64,000 bases of DNA from Achromobacter kerstersii (GTDB taxonomy: Bacteria; Pseudomonadota; Gammaproteobacteria; Burkholderiales; Burkholderiaceae_B). The stretch covers positions 806,001-870,000 of the forward strand of contig NZ_CADIJQ010000001.1 in NCBI RefSeq assembly GCF_902859595.1, written 5' to 3'. The notes beneath the pieces are model-generated. The model searched no databases. It was not told where the DNA came from and worked only from the letters and a program-made list of their open reading frames with translations. This document shows positions 54,335-63,752 of this stretch, one piece after another (positions within the stretch are counted from its first letter, which is position 1; each line of letters opens with the position of its first letter). The position numbers and the translations under genes are program-made.

Positions 54335-54699
54335 AGGGTGAAGGAGAAATACGTGCGTTGCATGGCCACGAGCAAGGCGCCTCGCCCACCACACGTTTGT
54401 TTTCTCTGGCCAGTACTCGCGCCAGTAACGGCCCACTCATGGCCGACGGTCGGCATCACTACTGTCACGATTGGCCCGGGATCTGCGTACTCTAGACCGA
54501 CCAATCCTCTAATACGGAGTGACGGCCCGCAGCCTGCGGGCACTCTCGCCCCGAGAAACCCACGGAAAGGCCCAGCGTCACGGGCGGGGCCTTGTCTGAA
54601 GCTCTGTGCTGACGGGACCCTGGCCGCTGTGTCACCGACATGCTGCCTTAGCGGGTTGGTCTTCACACTAGGAAACCCGTGACTGCACTTAGTGCCTTT
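54335..54699. other. Intergenic debris, no intact gene
   Basis: About 365 bases between the repeat copy and the AhpD-like gene. The minus-strand frame mentioned for the repeat spans it, but the portion nearer 54666 (MKTNPLRQHVGDTAARVPSAQSF) has low-complexity Arg/Ala/Gly composition typical of a non-coding frame in GC-rich DNA. No promoter or terminator could be supported. Confidence 0.35.
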
Positions 54700-55029
54700 T
54701 CACGAGGTCTCAGCGATGCCTTTCATTGCCTGCCAGCCGTGGGTAATGCCCCCTCCGGCGCGAAGCGCTGTAGCAACCATGATTGCTTCAGCCACCTCTT
54801 GTTTCGAAGCGCCGGCTTCCACCGCTCGGCGTGCATGGTCAGCAATGCAATATGAACATTGTGTCGTGACTGCTACGCCTACCGCAATCAGCTCTCGGGT
54901 AGCCAAGCCCAGACTGCCGATATTCTTGTTGAAGACAGCCTTGTCGAAGTTGAAAAAGGCCGCCACCATTTCGGGCGCTGCTCCCTGAAGTTGCGCCATG
55001 TACTTTACGTCGTCATTGTGATTGTGCAT
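54700..55029 (-). CDS. Carboxymuconolactone decarboxylase/AhpD-family protein
   Basis: A 109-residue helical protein with the AhpD core: GLATRELIAVGVAVTTQCSYCIADHARRAVEAGASKQEVAEAIMVATALRAGGGITHG. CSYC is the redox-active Cys pair and the following His completes the motif. Such proteins act as alkylhydroperoxidases or small-molecule decarboxylases. ATG 55029 is chosen (AGAGG upstream); a TTG two codons earlier is also possible. No operon partner is close. Confidence 0.87.
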   Translation of the reverse strand: MHNHNDDVKYMAQLQGAAPEMVAAFFNFDKAVFNKNIGSLGLATRELIAVGVAVTTQCSYCIADHARRAVEAGASKQEVAEAIMVATALRAGGGITHGWQAMKGIAETS

Positions 55030-55251
55030 TCTCAAGTGCCTCTGTTGTGATAAATGTTCCCGTCGTGCGACGTCGTGGTCACGCGATTGTCCGGACTTCC
55101 TTCAGCCGCCATGAGGACAGGCAGCAATCGGCCCAATCCGAAGCAATCACAATGCCGCCGCCCTGGAGATAGCTCCTATGGCTCTTGACGACTATGGGTT
55201 GGCTGAAGCCGTGCCGAACTTCCCCACGCCGACAAAGCTGTGTGATGGGCA

Positions 55252-56253
55252 TCAAGCGGTGCTGGAGACGTCCAAGATCACCGCCCCGGAGCGTTGCCCA
55301 CTCTCTACTATTTCGTGAGCGCGTGCGCACTCTTGAAGTGCATAGACCGCATGGACGGGTACGTCGAGCTTTCCCTGCTCTATGAGCCGATTGACGAGCT
55401 CCGCAGCCTCGGCCCTCTCCTTCGAAGTCAGTAGGTAGACCAATACAAAGTGAAGATCGATGCCCTTGAAAAGGAACTTGTAAAAAGGCAGTTCTGGTCG
55501 CGGCGTTCGCGCAGAGCCATAGGCAGCGACAGTTGCTCGATCTGAGAGCAATTCGACCAGGTTCTCCACATTGGCGCCGAACTCGACTTCGACCGCATGG
55601 TCGATCTTGCGGCCTCGGGACGCATCAAGAACATCTTGGACGAAGGTCGAACTTGCATAGTCAACAAATGCATCCGCCCCGGCGCGAACGATAACTTGCT
55701 CTGCGGCTGGGCCGTGCCCGGATGCCACTACAAAGGCGCCTGCATGTTTGGCAAACTGTACGGCGAGTCGTCCGACCATTCCAGCGCCCCCGCTGATGAG
55801 GACAGTCCGTCCTGCGAGATCACCAAAGCCTGTTGTGACATGGCATGCGGTGAGCGCCGGAATGCCAAGCGCTGCTCCGACTGTGTAGGGCGTTTTATCT
55901 GGCAAGGGAAAAACCAGACTCTCGTCAATCGCAATGTACTGCGCCGCCGTGCCACCAGGTCTTCGCCATTGACCGTTGCTAACCCAAACGCGACTGTCTC
56001 GGCTTACCCCGCTGCACCCGGGACCGCACTCGACCACGACTCCTGCTCCATCGCTATGGGGAATAACAAGAGGAAAGGCCAGCTCGCTCTTGCCTCCACG
56101 TGCACCCGCTCTGGCCTTGACATCCGAAGGGTTGACGCCCGAAGCATGCAGGTGCACAAGGACTTCGCCCCAGCCGGGCGTGGGCGTCGGCTGCTCCCCA
56201 TGTAGCAGGACCTCTCGTGCAGAACCCGTGCGCTCATACCAGACAGCTTGCAT
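55252..56253 (-). CDS. Zinc-free NADPH:quinone oxidoreductase (MDR family)
   Basis: A 333-residue medium-chain dehydrogenase/reductase. MQAVWYERTGSAREVLLHGEQPTPTPGWGEVLVHLHASGVNPSDVKARAG is typical of QOR-type enzymes; the NADP-binding loop is TVLISGGAGMVGRLAVQFAKHAGAFVVAS. Catalytic Zn ligands are missing, as expected for quinone reductases. ATG 56253 has GGAGAAAGCT upstream; an ATG at 56265 in frame would include this site. It is divergent from a LysR gene (56352) across 98 bases. Confidence 0.88.
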   Translation of the reverse strand: MQAVWYERTGSAREVLLHGEQPTPTPGWGEVLVHLHASGVNPSDVKARAGARGGKSELAFPLVIPHSDGAGVVVECGPGCSGVSRDSRVWVSNGQWRRPGGTAAQYIAIDESLVFPLPDKTPYTVGAALGIPALTACHVTTGFGDLAGRTVLISGGAGMVGRLAVQFAKHAGAFVVASGHGPAAEQVIVRAGADAFVDYASSTFVQDVLDASRGRKIDHAVEVEFGANVENLVELLSDRATVAAYGSARTPRPELPFYKFLFKGIDLHFVLVYLLTSKERAEAAELVNRLIEQGKLDVPVHAVYALQECARAHEIVESGQRSGAVILDVSSTA

Positions 56254-56351
56254 AGCTTTCTCCATTGTGGGGCGAACTAAAATCGTACGCTCGGCATATC
56301 AATCCGAAAAGCGCATAATTCGCATCGGACCTATTCGATTGGAAGATTGAT

Positions 56352-57185
56352 GTGCGAGACCTGGATATCGACCTTATCCGCTGCTTTGTGGCAGTTTCAG
56401 ATGCTAGGAGTTTTACCGGAGCTGCGAAGCGCTTATGCCGATCACAATCTGCTGTGAGTACGCGTGTGCAACGGCTAGAAAGACTGCTAGGCACCGAGCT
56501 ATTCTCGCGCAACAGCCGCCAAGTTACGCTTACAGCGGCCGGGGAGCAGTTTCTCAACTATGCCATGGGGCTATTGCGTCTTAACGACGAAGCGTTTGCC
56601 ATGCTTGGTCGTAGCAACTTGGCCGGGTACCTACGGCTGGGTATAGTTGAGTACCTCGTTCCCCACCGACTTCCTGAGTCGTTGGCTCGAGTTCGCCGAC
56701 TACTTCCCAAGGTGGAACTGAGCGTCAAGGTGGGACTCAGTGATGCAATACTCGAGGCTTTCGACGCCGGTGAACTGGACGTAGTAGTGGTAAAGGAACA
56801 AGAGGGGCGAGGCTCGCCGCGTCTGTTTCGCGAAGAGAAGCTGCTCTGGGTTGCCGATCAGCATTATGCGCACCCCCCGCCTGTGGTGCATTTGTGCTTG
56901 CTACCAGCTCCTTGTGCGTTCCGAACTGCTGCAACTTCTGCACTCAACGTGAACGCCATTCAATGGCGTGAAGCGCTAACACTGAGCAGCGTCGTCGGCA
57001 TCCAGTCCTGCATCAAAGAGGGGCTCGGTATCTCAGTGCTATGTGAATCAGCATTGAAAGACGGACTCATTGCCTTGCCACAGGGCCCTGCCGGTTGGCC
57101 GGAGCTTACGGGAATGAGGATAGTGAGTTACGAGCGGAGCCCCAGTGCGCTTAGCCATGCACTAATTGACTTGCTGAAGGAGTAG
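56352..57185 (+). CDS. LysR-family transcriptional regulator
   Basis: A 277-residue LysR protein starting with GTG 56352: DLDIDLIRCFVAVSDARSFTGAAKRLCRSQSAVSTRVQRLERLLGTELFSRNSRQVTLTAAGEQFL. The effector domain is slightly short (277 against about 300 residues), with a compressed region around PPPVVHLCLLPAPCAFR, but the C-terminal ALTLSSVVGIQSCIKEGLGISVL segment is normal. It is divergent from and probably regulates the quinone oxidoreductase gene. Confidence 0.87.
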   Translation: MRDLDIDLIRCFVAVSDARSFTGAAKRLCRSQSAVSTRVQRLERLLGTELFSRNSRQVTLTAAGEQFLNYAMGLLRLNDEAFAMLGRSNLAGYLRLGIVEYLVPHRLPESLARVRRLLPKVELSVKVGLSDAILEAFDAGELDVVVVKEQEGRGSPRLFREEKLLWVADQHYAHPPPVVHLCLLPAPCAFRTAATSALNVNAIQWREALTLSSVVGIQSCIKEGLGISVLCESALKDGLIALPQGPAGWPELTGMRIVSYERSPSALSHALIDLLKE

Positions 57186-57200
57186 CTCGGGTCAGGTTTT

Positions 57201-57412
57201 TCACTTGTGTCCTGAGTTAGAAGTTCGCAAGCAAAATCTCTCGACACTGGCAAGGATGTCGTCCGCAGACTTGGCCCAGTGGAAGGGCTTGGGATTGGCG
57301 TTGTTGATGTCCAGGTAGTGCTTGATGGCGACGGGTCGCTCGGTGGGTGCCGCGACGGATGTACTGCGTAGTGAGGGTGGCGAGCCAGCGCTCCACCTGA
57401 TGGCGCGATCAT
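57201..57412 (-). pseudogene. IS630-family transposase, C-terminal fragment
   Basis: The minus strand shows QVERWLATLTTQYIRRGTHR, then after a one-base shift VAIKHYLDINNANPKPFHWAKSADDILASVERFCLRTSNSGHK ending at TGA 57203-57201. This is the end of an IS630 DDE transposase (LTTQxIRRGTHxS...AYLDxxNxNPKPFxWTKTADxILASVxRFC). The rest of the element is missing. It adjoins the truncated receptor gene. Confidence 0.87.
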
Positions 57413-57455
57413 TCGCACCCGCAAGCGATACGTGTCCAAGGCGATGGCCAAACGA

Positions 57456-58106
57456 TCACGCCTCGGCGCAAGTCGATATGAGCGGCGCGGTACGGCCCGT
57501 TGGCGATACGAAATTCACCGTTCCACCCGGCGTATTCGCGCCGTATTCGAGCGCATTGGCACTTCGCCAGACGTCGACGTACTGCGCAGCGAGGGGGGCG
57601 ATTGACTGGAAGTCGCCGCTCCCGTCGGCATGATTGAGCGGAATCCCGTCCTGATACAGAGCAAGGCCGCGCAATAGGAAGCCGCGCTGTATGCCGGATC
57701 CTCGGATGGAAAGACGTGCCTCGTCCTCGTGGCGGGTCGGAGCAAACACAGCAGGTGCAAAGGCCATGACGTTGCTCAATGTCGACGTTCGTCCCTCGGC
57801 AAACTCCGTTCGTTCCAGCAGTGACGTTCCGCCGGCTCGCAAGCCTAAAGACACTCTCGTGCGTGCTTCACGTTCACGGGCTGCAGACCGGGGGCTGATA
57901 TCAGTCTCCACAGAAATATCGGGGAGTTGAATGGCAGATTCGTTGTCGGAGGCGGAAGATGTTGTCTGTGCGTAAGCATCGAACGCAGCAAGTGCTGCGA
58001 CAAATGCGGTGGCAAGCCTCGACGTAGCGTAGTTGACATGTGGGCGAAAAGTTCCCACATCGTTGGGTCGCGCACGCACTGCGGCTGATGTATAGCCCAC
58101 TTGCAT
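57456..58106 (-). pseudogene. TonB-dependent receptor, N-terminal fragment
   Basis: From about 58106 the frame gives a signal-like start (MQVGYTSAAVRARPND, then ATSRLATAFVAALAAFDAYAQTTSSA). A plug domain follows: TRVSLGLRAGGTSLLERTEFAEGRTSTLSNVMAFAPAVFAPTRHEDEARLSIRGSGIQRGFLLRGLALYQDGIPLNHADGSGDFQSIAPLAAQYVDVWRSANALEYGANTPGGTVNFVSPTGR. It ends shortly after that; the roughly 500-residue beta barrel is missing, and IS630 debris begins 45 bases further. This is an outer-membrane transport receptor cut off by an IS event. Confidence 0.82.
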
Positions 58107-58413
58107 ACGCTTATTTTTCGGCACGGGACACGGCCCCGACGGATCGAGTTCTCGAATCAGATGCCGGATGTACTGAATCGATGACCAGGCGTATGTGAAT
58201 GAACTACGGCATTCACATACGGCTGCGTGAGGAGTGAGGCAGGACTCAAACACAAGGTGGGCCTCGCGGAGGAAGCGGTGCGCCAATGAGCGCTGTAATT
58301 GGGAAAAGATCGTATTCCATTCAGTAGCCAAGATGAAGCGTTCGGCAGTCGAACAAGACAGCGCGCGCCAGCGTGTAAGCTAGCGGCTTTCCCATCGTGG
58401 CACGCAAGATGCC
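58107..58413. other. Intergenic region, nothing recognised
   Basis: About 300 bases between the receptor fragment start and the MarR gene. An open frame extends the receptor upstream to 58331, but the extra residues (FESCLTPHAAVCECRSSFTYAW) look non-coding. A divergent promoter for the MarR gene is expected here; no convincing -35/-10 pair could be named. Confidence 0.35.
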
Positions 58414-58899
58414 ATGCACAAGGCAGTCATGACCGAGCGTTCAGATTCCGACGACAAGTGCTATTTTGCTGAGACCTACACCCCTGCGCTGCTTGCTCAG
58501 GCAAGCCAGCTGATTTCCGCCGAATTTCATGTGATCGTACAGAACAATGGGTTCACGATTTCCGACTGGCGGGTGCTGTCGACGCTGTCGAGCGGAAAAC
58601 CGATGAGCATCGGCGAACTGGCGCAGATTTCGGTCACGAAACAGTCGACCGTGACGCGACTGCTGGACCGTCTGGAATCGCAGGGGTACGTGAAACGTCT
58701 CCCGCATGCGTCGGATCGCCGCATTACCCTGATTACCGCGACCCCACGAGGAAAGCGGATGACGGCCAGCCTCATCACCGAAGCCAAGGCGCATGAAGAC
58801 ATTGTCCTTGCGCCGCTCGGAAAGGAAAAATCGGACGAACTTCGCGCAACGCTGCGCCTGTTGATCAAGCTGCATCGGACACCTCAGACGCCGATATAA
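58414..58899 (+). CDS. MarR-family transcriptional regulator
   Basis: A 161-residue winged-helix regulator: FTISDWRVLSTLSSGKPMSIGELAQISVTKQSTVTRLLDRLESQGYVKRLPHASDRRITLITATPRGKRMT is the full MarR domain with the DxR wing. MarR proteins often respond to aromatic acids. The 3' end overlaps the convergent livF gene by 16 bases. It may control the adjacent Liv importer or the oxidoreductase beyond it; ATG 58429 is an alternative start. Confidence 0.87.
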   Translation: MHKAVMTERSDSDDKCYFAETYTPALLAQASQLISAEFHVIVQNNGFTISDWRVLSTLSSGKPMSIGELAQISVTKQSTVTRLLDRLESQGYVKRLPHASDRRITLITATPRGKRMTASLITEAKAHEDIVLAPLGKEKSDELRATLRLLIKLHRTPQTPI

Positions 58900-59594
58900 C
58901 GCTCCCATAGCGTACGGTCATCGGCCAGCGCCTGACTTGGACCTTCCCAAACGACTCTTCCGCGTTCGATGATGGTGTGGCGATCGGCGACGGTCACGAG
59001 CCGGTCCACATACTTGTCGACGACGAGAATTGTCTGACCCTCTGCTCGCAGCGTGCGAAGACAGGTCCAGATCTCTTCCCTGATGAGCGGCGCCAGTCCT
59101 TCCGTTGCCTCATCTAGAATCAAGAGATACGGGTTGGTCATCAATGCACGACCGATCGCGACCATCTGTTGCTCACCGCCCGACAGCTGATTGCCCATGT
59201 TCCGCCGTCGCTCTTTCAATCGTGGAAACAGGTCGTAGATGCCGTCGAGTGTCCACGGCTGGCGTGTGCTGTTCCGGTTGGCACTGAACGCCACCAAGTT
59301 CTCTTCCACAGACAGATTGGCAAAGATGCGTCTCCCCTCGGGCACTACGGCTATACCCATGCGGGCGATCTTGTCCGCCGACAGCCGCTCGATCGCATGA
59401 CCTCGGAATCGGATCGACCCAGCCTGCGACTTGGTCAGCCCAAGCACCGACCGGATCGTGGTGGTCTTGCCCATTCCGTTACGTCCGAGCAAGGTTGCGA
59501 CCTGGCCCCCCGCAATGGTCAGGCCGATGTCGGCGAGAATTCGACTGCGTCCATACGACGTATGGACGCCGGTCACCTCCAGCAAAGCACTCAT
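58884..59594 (-). CDS. livF: ABC transporter ATP-binding protein LivF-type
   Basis: A 236-residue ATPase. Walker A GRNGMGKTTTIRS, signature LSGGEQQMVAIGRALM and Walker B LLILDEATEGLAP are present; the ATEGLAP variant and short length are those of LivF. It powers the branched-chain amino acid/aromatic acid type importer encoded with it. Its ATG overlaps the livG stop (ATGA at 59594/59591). Last gene of the livKHMGF-like operon on the minus strand. Confidence 0.92.
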   Translation of the reverse strand: MSALLEVTGVHTSYGRSRILADIGLTIAGGQVATLLGRNGMGKTTTIRSVLGLTKSQAGSIRFRGHAIERLSADKIARMGIAVVPEGRRIFANLSVEENLVAFSANRNSTRQPWTLDGIYDLFPRLKERRRNMGNQLSGGEQQMVAIGRALMTNPYLLILDEATEGLAPLIREEIWTCLRTLRAEGQTILVVDKYVDRLVTVADRHTIIERGRVVWEGPSQALADDRTLWERYIGV

Positions 59595-60352
59595 GCCATC
59601 ACCTGTTTGGATTCGTCACCTAGATACGCCTTGCGCACTTCGGGATGGCGCCGTATCTCGTCCGGGGTGCCCGTGGCAATGACCCGACCGAACACCAGCG
59701 TCGAGATGCGGTCCGCGACCTTGAAGACGGCGTCCATATCGTGTTCGACCAACAGGATCGTGACGGAGCGTTTGAGTCCCATGAACAGTTCGACGAGTTG
59801 CCCGGATTCTTCGTGACCCATGCCCGCCATCGGCTCGTCGAGCAGCATCACTTTCGGGCGCATAGCCAGTGCGAGCCCAATCTCGAGCTGCCGCTGTTCC
59901 CCATGGGAGAGCACGGCGGCGGATTGCCCCAGCTTGTTGCCAAGCCCGACCCGAATGCCCAATTGTTCCGCCTCTTCGAGCCTAGCCTGGACGGACGATG
60001 CCCGTCGCCACATTCCAAGCGTCTCGCGGGTACGACCCTGGATCGCGATCGTCAGGTTCTGATGAACAGAGAAAGGCTTGAAAATACTGGTGATCTGATA
60101 CGACCGGACCAAGCCCTGCCGTGCCCGTTGATCGATGGACGAGCCCGTCACATCCTCGCCCCGGAAGAAAATACTGCCACTGGTCGGTACCAGGGCGCCG
60201 GACAACTGGTGGATCAACGTCGTCTTGCCCGCACCATTCGGGCCGATCAGCGCGTGAATATCCCCTTCCAATACGTCCAGGCAGGCCTTGTCGGTCGCCA
60301 ACACGCCACCGAAGCGCTTGACCAGATTGTCGACACGCAGGACCGTGCTCAT
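59591..60352 (-). CDS. livG: ABC transporter ATP-binding protein LivG-type
   Basis: A 253-residue ATPase: Walker A GPNGAGKTTLIHQLSG, signature LSHGEQRQLEIGLALAM (HAAT-type LSHGEQ) and Walker B VMLLDEPMAGMG. LivG-type length and motifs. Starts within the livM stop (ATGA overlap at 60352/60349), so the subunits are translationally coupled. Confidence 0.92.
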   Translation of the reverse strand: MSTVLRVDNLVKRFGGVLATDKACLDVLEGDIHALIGPNGAGKTTLIHQLSGALVPTSGSIFFRGEDVTGSSIDQRARQGLVRSYQITSIFKPFSVHQNLTIAIQGRTRETLGMWRRASSVQARLEEAEQLGIRVGLGNKLGQSAAVLSHGEQRQLEIGLALAMRPKVMLLDEPMAGMGHEESGQLVELFMGLKRSVTILLVEHDMDAVFKVADRISTLVFGRVIATGTPDEIRRHPEVRKAYLGDESKQVMA

Positions 60353-61356
60353 TTGGACGCCCTCTTCAGAACCCGTCGGGAGATTCCCTGCGGTGCCACC
60401 AGCACTGCCACGAGCAGAACAACGCCCATTGCCAGCTGCCAGTGCTCGGTGTATCCCGAAAGACCTTCTTCCAGGACACCATAGATGACGGCACCGATGA
60501 TGCCACCGTAAAGATGCCCTGCGCCGCCGAGGATCACCATGACCATCAGGACGCCCGACTGAGTCCAGTGCATGAGCGAGGGGCTGACGAAGCCGGACTG
60601 ATGGGCAAGCAGGGCGCCGCTCAAACCCGCCAGGGCGCCAGCGATCACGAACGCAATGAGTTTGTGCCTGAACGTGCTGACGCCCAGGGATGCCACGCGC
60701 GTTTCATTGATGCGTATTGCTTCAAGAATGTGCCCAAAATTCGCGTTAACCAGCCGCTGAACGAAGATCACGACTGCGGCGAGCATCAGCACGGCAACGT
60801 AGTACAGCGCTGTGTCGTCCAGGGGCTCCATGACAGGCCACATCGACCCGCGCGAGCTTAATGGCAATCCGTCCTCTCCACCTAGGAACTTGAGCGAGAT
60901 CGCCACGTAGTACAACATTTGTGCGAAGGCCAACGTGATCATGATGAAATAGACACCTTGCGCCCGCAAGCTGATGACTCCGATGACTGACGACACCGCG
61001 GCGCCCAGACCCATTGCAACAGGGAGCGCAACCCAGAGCGAACTGACGTTGTTCATCATCATGGCTGCTGCGGCATATGCACCCACGCCCATGAATGCGG
61101 CATGACCGAAACTGACCATGCCGCCAAAGCCCAGGATGAGGTTCAGACTGGATGCCGCCATGGCATAGATGAGCACGCGCGTGATCGGCGAAAGGAAATA
61201 CTCCTGCCCATAAAAATGCGCGGCGATGGGAAGTAGAAGAAGACCCAGGAGGAGGGGAGCGGTAACGGCAGCACTCAATGAGTGTGACGTGGCACCCGAC
61301 ACGGAAAGCAAGGGCGTTGCCGTTGGTGTCGCGGCTGGTATTGAAGCTGCTTGCAT
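60349..61356 (-). CDS. livM: ABC transporter permease LivM-type
   Basis: About 335 residues with roughly ten hydrophobic helices; YAMAASSLNLILGFGGMVSFGHAAFMGVGAYAAA is the LivM hallmark. ATG 61356 (MQAASIPAATPTATPLL) is preferred over an upstream in-frame codon that would overlap the livH end. Forms the inner-membrane channel with LivH. Confidence 0.9.
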   Translation of the reverse strand: MQAASIPAATPTATPLLSVSGATSHSLSAAVTAPLLLGLLLLPIAAHFYGQEYFLSPITRVLIYAMAASSLNLILGFGGMVSFGHAAFMGVGAYAAAAMMMNNVSSLWVALPVAMGLGAAVSSVIGVISLRAQGVYFIMITLAFAQMLYYVAISLKFLGGEDGLPLSSRGSMWPVMEPLDDTALYYVAVLMLAAVVIFVQRLVNANFGHILEAIRINETRVASLGVSTFRHKLIAFVIAGALAGLSGALLAHQSGFVSPSLMHWTQSGVLMVMVILGGAGHLYGGIIGAVIYGVLEEGLSGYTEHWQLAMGVVLLVAVLVAPQGISRRVLKRASK

Positions 61357-61384
61357 GGTGGTGTTCTCGGTAATGTCACAACAT

Positions 61385-62299
61385 CTAGGCGCCAACGGGG
61401 AACAGTCCCTTCGGTTTCCAGAACAGGATCGCTGCCATCAGCAAATAGATAAGAATGGCTGCCAGAGCAGGTGCAACGCTGGAAGCCACCTCCGGACCAA
61501 AACCGCTGAATAATGAAGGAATGATCGCGCGGCCCAAGGTGTCGATCATGCCGACCAGCAACGATCCGACGAACGCGCCGCGCACCGAGCCAATGCCGCC
61601 GATGACAACGACCACGAATGCCAGAATAAGAATGCTCTCGCCCATGCCGACCTGCACGGCGAGCAAGGGGCCGAGCATGCCGCCAGCAAGGGCACACAGC
61701 GCAGCACCACAGGCGAACAAGCCACTGAACATCCAGGACACCTTCGCGCCCATGGCCACGGCCATTTCCCGGTCCGCCGCGCCTGCCCGGACTTTCATGC
61801 CGATTCGCGTCTTGGCAATGAGCACGTATAGTGCGGCGGCAACAACGGCGCCCACCGCCATGATTGCCAGACGGTAGGCGGGGTATTCGAAGCCCGGAAA
61901 GAGTTCGACCGGGCCCGCGAGCGATGCAGGTGGGTTGAAGGTAATGGGCTGCGGCCCCCAGAGAATTCGCACCGACTCGTTCGCGATCAGAATGATGGCG
62001 AACGTACCGAGCACTTGGGACAGATGATCCCGCTTGTACAGCTGCCGCAATATGGTCATTTCCAGCAGTACGCCCACACATGCTGTCAGGCCGATTCCCA
62101 GCAGCATGCCCAGCCAGAAGGAATCCAGCGCCTGTGCCAATGTCGCTATCAGATACGCCCCGATCATGTACAGCGACCCATGCGACAGGTTGACGAGATC
62201 CATGATGCCGAAGACCAACGTGAGACCGGCGGCAAGCAGGAAAAGCATCAACCCGAACTGGATGCCGTTGAGCGTCTGCTCAAGAACGATCATGTTCAT
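61385..62299 (-). CDS. livH: ABC transporter permease LivH-type
   Basis: A 304-residue permease: LNGIQFGLMLFLLAAGLTLVFGIMDLVNLSHGSLYMIGAYL, VLGTFAIILIANESVRILWGP and VVVIGGIGSVRGAFVGSLLVGMIDTLGR are LivH signatures. The ATG at 62299 overlaps the binding-protein stop (ATGA); an ATG two codons further is also possible. In aromatic degraders such HAAT transporters take up aromatic acids or amides rather than leucine. Confidence 0.9.
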   Translation of the reverse strand: MNMIVLEQTLNGIQFGLMLFLLAAGLTLVFGIMDLVNLSHGSLYMIGAYLIATLAQALDSFWLGMLLGIGLTACVGVLLEMTILRQLYKRDHLSQVLGTFAIILIANESVRILWGPQPITFNPPASLAGPVELFPGFEYPAYRLAIMAVGAVVAAALYVLIAKTRIGMKVRAGAADREMAVAMGAKVSWMFSGLFACGAALCALAGGMLGPLLAVQVGMGESILILAFVVVVIGGIGSVRGAFVGSLLVGMIDTLGRAIIPSLFSGFGPEVASSVAPALAAILIYLLMAAILFWKPKGLFPVGA

Positions 62300-63492
62300 T
62301 TCATCTTGCATTCGGCTGCGAACGCATCCTTGTGATTGGCGAGCACGGTGCCGATCAGCCGATTGCCGAGCGTGCCGCCTGGGAGGGCCTGGACCTGGCG
62401 CATGTAGATGTTCTGGATTGGAAATTGGTTGGTGTTGAATGCGAACTGACCGCGTACCGAGGCAAAGTCGGCACTTTTCAGTGCGGCGCGAAATGCCTCC
62501 TTGTCCGTAACATTGCCACCGGTCTTTCGTACCGCGCTATCAATCAGGCGGGCCACATCGTAGGATTGCGAGGCATACAGCGTCGGCATGCGGCCGTACG
62601 TCATGTTGAAGTCCTTCACAAATCGCTTGTTGGCCTCGTTATCGAGGTCGAATGCCCATTGCGACGCATTGAACAATCCGGTCAGCGGTGCTCCTACCGA
62701 TTTGATGACGTCTTCGTCAGCTGAGAATCCGGTGGTCAATATGGCCATCTGTTTCTCCAGACCCGCCGCATTGAACTGTTTGATGAAGTTGATGCCCAGG
62801 CCGCCCGGCAGGAAGTAGAACACCGCGTCGGGCTTGAGTGACCGCAATCTTGCCAGTTCTGCCGAGTAATCGAGCTGGTCGAGCTTGGTGTAGATCTCGT
62901 CTGCGATCTTCCCGTTGTACAGACGCTTGAATCCGTTGATCGACTCGCGGCCGCCTGGATACGCAGGCGCTACGACAGCAACCGTCTTGTAGCCCTTTTC
63001 ACTTGCAAATTTTCCCATCGCGGCAGGCAGATCTTCGGCCTGCCAGGCGACGGCAAAGAAATGCGGATCGCATTTTTCGCCGGCGTAATCCTGGGGTCCG
63101 GTATTGGGCGAAATATAAATTGTGCGGCTCTGCAGGATCTGCGGAAGAACAGGCAACAGCACGTTGGAAAAAGCCATGCCAGTGATCAGGTCCACCTTGT
63201 CTCGCTTGATCAGGCGATCCACCGTTTTGCGAGCCGCCCGCGGATCCTGATGATCGTCGACGATGGTCATGTCGACATCCATGCCGCCCAGCTTGCCGCC
63301 GGAATGCTTCAGACCCAGATTGAAGCCGTCACGGATTTCGTTTCCGATCACGCTGCCCGGACCGGACAGCGTGGTCAGGAAACCGATCTTCAGTGTGGCG
63401 GCAGTTGCTGCGAACGATGTGCCGCACAGGACGCCCGCAGTAAGGAGGGCAGCCGGCAAACGAGTCAAGCGGCAGAAAGGCGTTGTTGTCAT
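62296..63492 (-). CDS. ABC transporter substrate-binding protein, LivK/AmiC type
   Basis: A 398-residue periplasmic protein with a Sec signal (MTTTPFCRLTRLPAALLTAGVLCGTSFAATA). LKIGFLTTLSGPGSVIGNEIRDGFNLGLKHSGGKLGGMDVDMTIVDDHQDPRAARKTVDRLIKRDKVDLITG is the type I fold start of Peripla_BP_6; the C-terminal YDVARLIDSAVRKTGGNVTDKEAFRAALKSADFASVRGQFAFNTNQFPIQNIYMRQV is typical of proteins binding aromatic acids. First gene of the transporter operon. Confidence 0.9.
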   Translation of the reverse strand: MTTTPFCRLTRLPAALLTAGVLCGTSFAATAATLKIGFLTTLSGPGSVIGNEIRDGFNLGLKHSGGKLGGMDVDMTIVDDHQDPRAARKTVDRLIKRDKVDLITGMAFSNVLLPVLPQILQSRTIYISPNTGPQDYAGEKCDPHFFAVAWQAEDLPAAMGKFASEKGYKTVAVVAPAYPGGRESINGFKRLYNGKIADEIYTKLDQLDYSAELARLRSLKPDAVFYFLPGGLGINFIKQFNAAGLEKQMAILTTGFSADEDVIKSVGAPLTGLFNASQWAFDLDNEANKRFVKDFNMTYGRMPTLYASQSYDVARLIDSAVRKTGGNVTDKEAFRAALKSADFASVRGQFAFNTNQFPIQNIYMRQVQALPGGTLGNRLIGTVLANHKDAFAAECKMK

Positions 63493-63752
63493 GTCAGTGT
63501 TCCGAAGATGCGAGTTGATCCCTGCGACCTATTTGACGGACGGCCCATTCTGGCGAAGGCACTGCTGCAGTGCTATCCAGATCTTGCAGACGTCGGCGGC
63601 AACTTATCCGTCACTTGCTGTCCGGCGCAATCGGCGGCCATGCAAGGACAAATGCCGGCGATCACTGGATATTGCGCGATGAAGGGCGGCGGGATAATTC
63701 ACCACCGTCTGGCGCTCAGCGCTGCTGGCGTCACATGAAACGCGGAGGCAAT

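Noticed and set aside
59645-60484. A 279-codon plus-strand frame across livG
   Set aside because: Entirely antisense to livG, which has all ABC motifs; no independent support.
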